Assembly (NCBI RefSeq): GCF_946477055.1
Contig: NZ_CAMKXG010000123.1
Span: forward strand, 1-10,163
Direction: 5' to 3'
DNA length: 10,163 nt
Source of the DNA: Lonsdalea britannica
Lineage (GTDB): Bacteria; Pseudomonadota; Gammaproteobacteria; Enterobacterales; Enterobacteriaceae
Every line of letters begins with the position of its first letter. The first letter of the stretch is position 1. Shown here in pieces: positions 7,101 through 10,163 of the stretch. The notes beneath the pieces are model-generated. The model was not told the DNA's origin and searched no databases. It worked only from the letters and a program-made list of their open reading frames with translations. Made by a program: the position numbers and the translations under genes.

Positions 7101-8000
7101 CTGATTAACCTGATCCGTGATGAGTTCGGGGTGCAATTGAGCATCACCGATTTTCTCTCTTCGCCGACGCCGCGACAGCTGGCACAACGCCTCCGAATCG
7201 CAGGCTGCGCCGCCGACCCGTTTGATCCTATTCTGCCGTTGCGTACGACGGGGGATCGTCCACCGCTGTTCTGCTTCCATCCCGGCGGCGGGATCGGCTG
7301 GGCCTTTGCCGGTCTGATGCCTTATCTTCCGGACGACCAGCCGGTCTATGCGTTGCAGTCGCCGATCCTCCAGGATCCGACGCGCGTCATTCATTCTATC
7401 GATGAAATGGCAGTCGAATATCTGCGTCGGATCCGGACAATCCAGCCGCACGGCCCGTATCAACTGGCCGGGTGGTCCGTCGGCGGCAATGTCGCACTGC
7501 GCGCCTCGAATCTGTTGCAGGCCGCGGGTGAGGAGGTGAGCTTCCTGGCGATGTTCGACAGCTATCCGCTGCAACACGGCAGGGCGTCGCTGCGATTGGA
7601 TGACGAGACCATCATTACGCGGATGACGCGCGCGATCTCCGGCGCGGCGCGGGGCGGAATGAAAGGCTTGAAGAGTGCGATGGAAGAGGCGCTCGGGGAT
7701 CGCAGCATTCGCGAAACCTTCCTGACGCGCCTGATCGGCGACGCCACGTTGATGCTGGACCTGCTGGAGAAATGTCGCTATCAACCGTTCCACGGCGACC
7801 TGCTCTTTATCCGCGCTTCGACCGATGTGTTGAGATCGCAGGAGCAGCAGCCGGATCTCTGGCGTCCGTATGTCACGGGGAAACTGATCCAGTACGATGT
7901 GGATGCGACCCATGAGTGCCTGCTGCAACGTCAGTACCTGCAACAATTCGGGCGTCAGTTCGCCGACGAGCTGTTAAAACGTCAGAACTGTACCGCCTGA
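4134..8000 (+). CDS. Stand-alone EntF-like non-ribosomal peptide synthetase (C-A-T-TE)
   Basis: This cytoplasmic modular enzyme of 1288 residues is nearly the length of E. coli EntF. The condensation domain (about 8-450) opens with LSAAQQEVCFAI and has the C3 motif as T140-H141-LIL-D145-G146. The second, catalytic His is kept but the first is Thr. The adenylation domain (about 465-945) shows VSYAEL (A1), YTSGSTGKPKG at 606-616 (A3), FDMSVLE at 651-657 (A4), NVYGPTE (A5), GELYIAGPGVARGY (A6), MYRAGD (A7, Ala for Thr), GRKDNQVKLRGLRIELDEI (A8), LPQYMVP (A9) and NGKLAV with Lys930 (A10, lacking the usual DR). The carrier domain has FFTLGGHSL with phosphopantetheine Ser984. The thioesterase (about 1045-1288) has GWSVGG with Ser1115, Asp1142 and His1260; the Ser-Asp spacing equals that of EntF. 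Pocket residues aligned to GrsA read D-M-L-M-L-G-V-F-A-K. The leading Asp suggests an alpha-amino acid, and it is not the serine code of EntF. ATG 4134 has AGAGGA 7 nt upstream. No partner synthase, PPTase or MbtH gene lies in the window. Product unknown. Confidence 0.95.
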   Translation: MPEKEPCPLSAAQQEVCFAIAKAEHNFNYHLCDVLEFKGQLNSALLVQAINTVCREVDTTHTQYEIDPASGQYVQYIVPCLTHEYVQCVDLTAERDPEPAYQALLDNLLDYDMDLSRAPLIRYGLVKIADDQHRLIEMGTHLILDGYSHGILFRLLAEHYGQLLRNETPAPLVLEPLKRVYEVEQVYRESASYLKDQAYWRAYCLDLPEVTQLVPGSVPLAKLNRLRNRYTGENLDRLRTVAALQYPELRLSSILIAVCAAYLHKMTGQDELVVGMPVAARKMKALRNVLSMVANILPLHISFSADSTIVSVAAAIQRQLRHHLLHQGYRSESMIRDLYAERGHKPLFNTLINVIAYDQSAHFDGCEMSVDNVACGPVEHLSFNIFDRNSDGHLDFGFDANADLYSMEALELYYQRLVSLLEQFVDAPETRVADFDLLLPGERERVYPLPPRPDALPLFPETFAESVRAHANEIALVQDKREVSYAELNEASHRLAAYLRERGIRPGDDVAVIVARSVEWVVTMAALFKLGACYIPIVPELPEGRISYILADAKPAAVIVVSDSPLNADVDPSIVLRLTTEKLASLPPATRPLDRFDPATLAYLIYTSGSTGKPKGVEVTHRNLVSIAGSAIAAAKLQPGVRVLQFIAAGFDMSVLEIFMTLLSGATLVIADKVSATPGRALASLIKRQNIHALVMTPSLLAYHQTEDFPQGMTLLLGGESCTLALLARFSHCRLLNVYGPTETSFATSINAHYGSGDLSIGEPTANTRLYVVDRNQHLLPPGAWGELYIAGPGVARGYRNRPDLTAEGFVPDLQDAERRMYRAGDRVFFDHQGRIHYQGRKDNQVKLRGLRIELDEIKNALLSCQGVEDAVAMLKELAYGPAIVAYVANRQLELDSETLKLAVGRQLPQYMVPSVIMVVESFPLTPNGKLAVRELPEPIMQDNVELSPPRTSEEASLCRLFATILECDEVYANQNFFTLGGHSLLGLQLINLIRDEFGVQLSITDFLSSPTPRQLAQRLRIAGCAADPFDPILPLRTTGDRPPLFCFHPGGGIGWAFAGLMPYLPDDQPVYALQSPILQDPTRVIHSIDEMAVEYLRRIRTIQPHGPYQLAGWSVGGNVALRASNLLQAAGEEVSFLAMFDSYPLQHGRASLRLDDETIITRMTRAISGAARGGMKGLKSAMEEALGDRSIRETFLTRLIGDATLMLDLLEKCRYQPFHGDLLFIRASTDVLRSQEQQPDLWRPYVTGKLIQYDVDATHECLLQRQYLQQFGRQFADELLKRQNCTA

Positions 8001-8027
8001 GCGTTTCGGACCCAACATCAATAACAC

Positions 8028-8064
8028 TCGCGCCGTTCAGGTCTACACGATCTGAACGGCGCGA
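8028..8064. terminator. Perfect 13 bp stem-loop after the NRPS gene
   Basis: TCGCGCCGTTCAG (8028-8040) pairs perfectly with CTGAACGGCGCGA (8052-8064) around an 11 nt loop, 27 nt after the NRPS stop. It is followed on the plus strand by TTTC only, so the U-tract is weak. As DNA it is symmetric and could also help stop the convergent oxidase transcript. The strength and placement make a terminator or mRNA 3'-end stem the natural reading. Confidence 0.65.
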
Positions 8065-8076
8065 TTTCACTACGTT

Positions 8077-8118
8077 CGCCGGGGTAAGGCTAGTAAGGCT
8101 AGCTCCCGGCGCGTTTTT
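8077..8118 (+). terminator. Second hairpin with T5 tail, containing a tandem 9 bp repeat
   Basis: CGCCGGG (8077-8083) pairs with CCCGGCG (8105-8111), and five T follow from 8114 after CG. The loop is unusual because it contains GTAAGGCTA twice in direct tandem (8084-8092, 8093-8101). This fits a factor-independent terminator on the plus strand, acting as backup to the stem at 8028-8064. The remaining 90 bases to the end of the oxidase operon show no further clear element. Confidence 0.45.
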
Positions 8119-8207
8119 CTGTTCGTCACTTCACCCTTCGTACTCGCGGAGATCACCGCCAAGCTTCAAGATCCGGGCTTTCTCGTAGGCGCCTGAGGCG
8201 ACTTTCG

Positions 8208-8360
8208 TTAGTGACTTTTCATTCCTGCTGCGGTCATCATCATGCGAAATAGCAGTGAGACCACGCCCAACGCCAGAATGCTCCCCGACCAGATAAGCAC
8301 CATCCACAGTAGTCGTTGCCACAGCGGCGCACGCGTAGGAGCGGTGTTGATTTCAGCCAT
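8208..8360 (-). CDS. DUF2474 small membrane protein of the bd-type oxidase operon
   Basis: A 50-residue ORF, missed by 60-codon cut-offs, starts at ATG 8360 with GGAGG 5 nt upstream and ends at TAA 8208-8210. The product starts MAEINTAPTRAPLWQRLLW and has one hydrophobic helix at about residues 18-39 (MVLIWSGSILALGVVSLLFR), then a short basic tail ending AAGMKSH. This is the pattern of the DUF2474 family, whose members are encoded directly after cioAB-type oxidase genes. The start lies 18 nt after the subunit II stop, so it is translated from the same mRNA. By analogy with CydX/CbdX single-helix subunits of the canonical bd oxidase, it may stabilise the heme core. That analogy is inference, not homology seen here. 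Confidence 0.85.
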   Translation of the reverse strand: MAEINTAPTRAPLWQRLLWMVLIWSGSILALGVVSLLFRMMMTAAGMKSH

Positions 8361-8378
8361 ATTGCCTCCGTAATTCTG

Positions 8379-9386
8379 TCAGTGATAACCCGCATCCGGT
8401 TTGATTTTTCCCCGGAAGACGTAATAGCTCCAGAAGGTATAGATCAAAATGATCGGGATAATGACCAGCGCGCCGACCAGCATAAAGCGCTGGCTTTGCG
8501 ACGGCGCGGCGGCATCCCACAGGGTGATGGCTGGGGGAATGAGATGCGGCCAGATACTGATGCCGAGTCCGCTAAAGCCAAGGAAGATCAGCCCCAGCGT
8601 GAGTAAAAACGGCGCATAGTGCGCGTGTCCCTTCACCGCGCGGATAATCCCCCACGAACAGGCCAGCACCAGCAGGGGAACCGGCAGGAAGTAGAGCAGA
8701 TTCGGCATCACAAACCAGCGCTCGGCGATAGCGTGATGTTCCAGCGGCGTCCACAGACTGATAATGGCGATGATGACCAGCAGCGCAGCCACCAGCGGCG
8801 TCGCCAGCGCGGACATTTTACGATGCAGTTCATGCTCAGTTTTCATAATCAGCCACGTACAGCCGAGCAACGCATAGGCGACGACCAGACCTACGCCGCA
8901 GAACAGCGGAAACGGCGCCAGCCAGCCTAATGCCGGACCGCTGTAGGCGCGTTCCGTGACGGCGAATCCGTTGAGAAACGCGCCGACGGCGACCCCTTGA
9001 CTGAAGGTGGCGAGCAGGGAGCCTGCGATAAACGATTTATCCCAGAAGGGGCGATGAGCGGGGGTGGCCTTGAAGCGAAACTCAAAGGCGACGCCGCGAA
9101 AGATAAGTCCGATCAGCATGGCCGTCAACGGGATGGCGAGCGCATCGATAATCACAGCGTACGCAAGTGGAAAAGCGCCGAACAGCGCCGCGCCGCCCAG
9201 CACCAGCCAGGTTTCGTTGCCGTCCCACACCGGGGCGACGGTGTTGACCATCATGTCGCGTTCGCCGGCATCCTGATTGAAAGGAAATAGGATACCAATG
9301 CCGAGATCGAAGCCATCCATCACGATGTACATCAGGGTGGCGAACACGATAATGGCGAACCAGATAAATGGAAGATCGATAACCAC
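8379..9386 (-). CDS. cioB: Cytochrome bd-type quinol oxidase subunit II (CIO type)
   Basis: This is the membrane partner of subunit I in a terminal oxidase that reduces oxygen to water using quinol in the inner membrane. The 335-residue product has about eight hydrophobic helices spread along its length. Hallmarks are the N-terminal DGFDLGIG motif (residues 24-31) and PVWDGNETWLVLGG (52-65), both conserved in the CydB/CioB family. The length is short compared with E. coli CydB (about 379) and fits CioB. The chosen start is GTG at 9386, one base after the subunit I stop codon, with GAGGAG about 8 nt upstream. Such near-overlap points to translational coupling. The next ATG candidates would remove the first helix. 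The gene could equally be named cydB; CIO subtype rests mainly on subunit I. Nothing is broken. Confidence 0.93.
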   Translation of the reverse strand: MVIDLPFIWFAIIVFATLMYIVMDGFDLGIGILFPFNQDAGERDMMVNTVAPVWDGNETWLVLGGAALFGAFPLAYAVIIDALAIPLTAMLIGLIFRGVAFEFRFKATPAHRPFWDKSFIAGSLLATFSQGVAVGAFLNGFAVTERAYSGPALGWLAPFPLFCGVGLVVAYALLGCTWLIMKTEHELHRKMSALATPLVAALLVIIAIISLWTPLEHHAIAERWFVMPNLLYFLPVPLLVLACSWGIIRAVKGHAHYAPFLLTLGLIFLGFSGLGISIWPHLIPPAITLWDAAAPSQSQRFMLVGALVIIPIILIYTFWSYYVFRGKIKPDAGYH

Positions 9387-9387
9387 G

Positions 9388-10138
9388 TTATTTCTCCTCT
9401 TCGGACGTTAACGGTTCACGACTGGCCGACAATGGTCTTGACGGCGTTTGCGGTTTGCCCGGTCCGCCTTCCGGCGTATGAGTGCCTTCACCCGGCTGCG
9501 GCCCTTTTTTGATCAGGTGCATCATGTAGACGTAGCCGATACCGAAGACTGAGCAGTAGACCGCGATAAACGCGAGCAGGCTGATGCTCATATGCAGATC
9601 GCCGTGTGCGGATACTGCCGCTGAGGTGCGCTGGAGACCGTAGACCACCCACGGCTGACGGCCGATCTCCGTGGTAAACCAACCGGCAAGAATGGCAAGC
9701 AGTCCGGAGGGGCCCATCAGCAACGTAAACCAGAGAAAAGGACGCGACTGATAAAGACGGCGCTTGAAGCGCAGCCACAGGCTGATCACGCCCAGCAGGA
9801 TCATCAGCAGGCCCAGCGCCACCATGATCCGGAACGACCAGAAAATCACGGTAGAATTAGGACGGTCCGCTTTGGGGAAGCTTTTTAACGCCGGAACCTG
9901 TTTGTCCAGACTGTGCGTCAAAATCAGGCTGCCTAGATAGGGGATTTCCAGCGTATATTTCGTGCGCTCTTCGTTCATGTCCGGCAGGCCGAACAAGATC
10001 AGCGGGGTGGCTTCTCCCGCCTGATTTTCCCAGTGACCCTCGATGGCGGCGATCTTGGCAGGCTGATATTCCAGCGTGTTGAGACCGTGCATATCGCCCA
10101 GCATCGCCTGAATCGGCGCGACGATCAGCGCCATCCAC
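9388..10138 (-). CDS. cioA: Cytochrome bd-type quinol oxidase subunit I (CIO type), C-terminal part
   Basis: This is the heme-carrying quinol-oxidising subunit. Only the last 249 or so codons are genomic. The N-terminal half is missing because the contig ends in adapter sequence at 10139, so the in-frame ATG in the adapter is not a real start. Visible functional residues include the quinol-site pattern KIAAIE (Lys codon 10054-10056, Glu codon 10039-10041), equivalent to K252/E257 of E. coli CydA. Also present are FRIM (Arg 9829-9831; Met 9823-9825, the heme b558 ligand equivalent to M393) and EIGRQPW with the Glu equivalent to E445. The loop between the quinol residues and FRIM is short, with no long E. 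coli-type Q-loop insert, and the motif reads GRQPWVVYGLQRT rather than GRQPWAIG. Both are marks of the cyanide-insensitive (CIO) subgroup. The protein ends in a hydrophilic Pro/Gly/Ser/Glu-rich tail of about 40 residues. Confidence 0.92.
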
Positions 10139-10163
10139 CTGTCTCTTATACACATCTGACGCT
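10139..10163 (+). other. Tn5 mosaic-end / Nextera adapter contamination at contig end
   Basis: CTGTCTCTTATACACATCT (10139-10157) is exactly the 19 bp Tn5 mosaic end used in transposase-based sequencing libraries. GACGCT (10158-10163) is the continuation of the Nextera Read 1 side adapter. On the minus strand it reads ATGTGTATAAGAGACAG, which encodes MCIRDR and creates a false start for subunit I in one frame and MYKRQ in another. It is a library artefact, not a biological mobile element. Confidence 0.97.

Noticed and set aside
6042..7946. Minus-strand ORFs of 346 and 283 codons under the NRPS (also 4074-4610 and 5106-5612)
   Set aside because: All lie antisense within the NRPS reading frame, have shadow-like composition and no domain or credible start signals.
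4134..8000. True entF of an enterobactin-type locus
   Set aside because: Architecture and length agree, but the pocket residues are not those for serine and none of the usual neighbours (fes, ybdZ/MbtH, fep, ent genes) is present in the window.
9388..10155. Complete subunit I gene starting at the ATG at 10155
   Set aside because: The first codons are adapter sequence, and the protein lacks the N-terminal half including the axial His ligands. The gene is partial.
1..10163. CRISPR arrays, tRNA or rRNA genes, insertion sequences
   Set aside because: Read on both strands by eye. No regularly spaced repeats, no cloverleaf-like or rRNA-like sequence and no transposase motifs were found.

Overview
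The window looks like one draft-assembly contig from a gammaproteobacterium, most likely a member of Enterobacterales. The coding style, tight operons with AGGAGG-like ribosome binding sites, and the gene families (TauABC/SsuABC-type importer, EntF-like NRPS, CIO-type bd oxidase with a DUF2474 protein) fit that order. A plant-associated lineage such as Pectobacteriaceae is possible but not proven by anything here. Coding regions look GC-moderate (mid-50s percent by eye). One long intergenic block is strikingly AT-rich.

Layout. (1) 1-2381, minus strand: an ABC import operon in the order substrate-binding protein, ATPase, permease. The permease is cut off by the left edge. (2) 2382-4133: a 1.75 kb AT-rich block with no convincing gene. 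It separates the divergent importer operon and NRPS gene, and holds candidate promoters, inverted repeats, a leader hairpin and at most two doubtful tiny ORFs. (3) 4134-8000, plus strand: one 1288-residue non-ribosomal peptide synthetase with a complete condensation-adenylation-carrier-thioesterase module, the architecture and length of EntF. No aryl-acid, siderophore, MbtH or phosphopantetheinyl transferase gene is beside it. (4) 8001-8207: a convergent intergenic region with a 13 bp perfect stem and a second hairpin followed by five T. (5) 8208-10138, minus strand: the end of a cyanide-insensitive-type cytochrome bd quinol oxidase operon, with subunit I (partial), subunit II and a 50-residue DUF2474 membrane protein that falls below the usual ORF size cut-off.

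The last 25 bases (10139-10163) are not genomic. They match the Tn5 mosaic end plus Nextera adapter continuation. The apparent start of subunit I in this sequence (a peptide beginning MCIRDR) is therefore an artefact, and the true gene continues beyond the contig.

How the parts may work together. The importer is a self-contained operon for an unidentified small molecule of the sulfonate/taurine/nitrate type. The oxidase is a respiratory module unrelated to the other two. The candidate for something undescribed is the lone NRPS. Its binding-pocket residues (read by hand as D-M-L-M-L-G-V-F-A-K) do not match a code I recognise, it is not in an obvious siderophore locus, and it sits behind a long AT-rich, probably tightly regulated upstream region.
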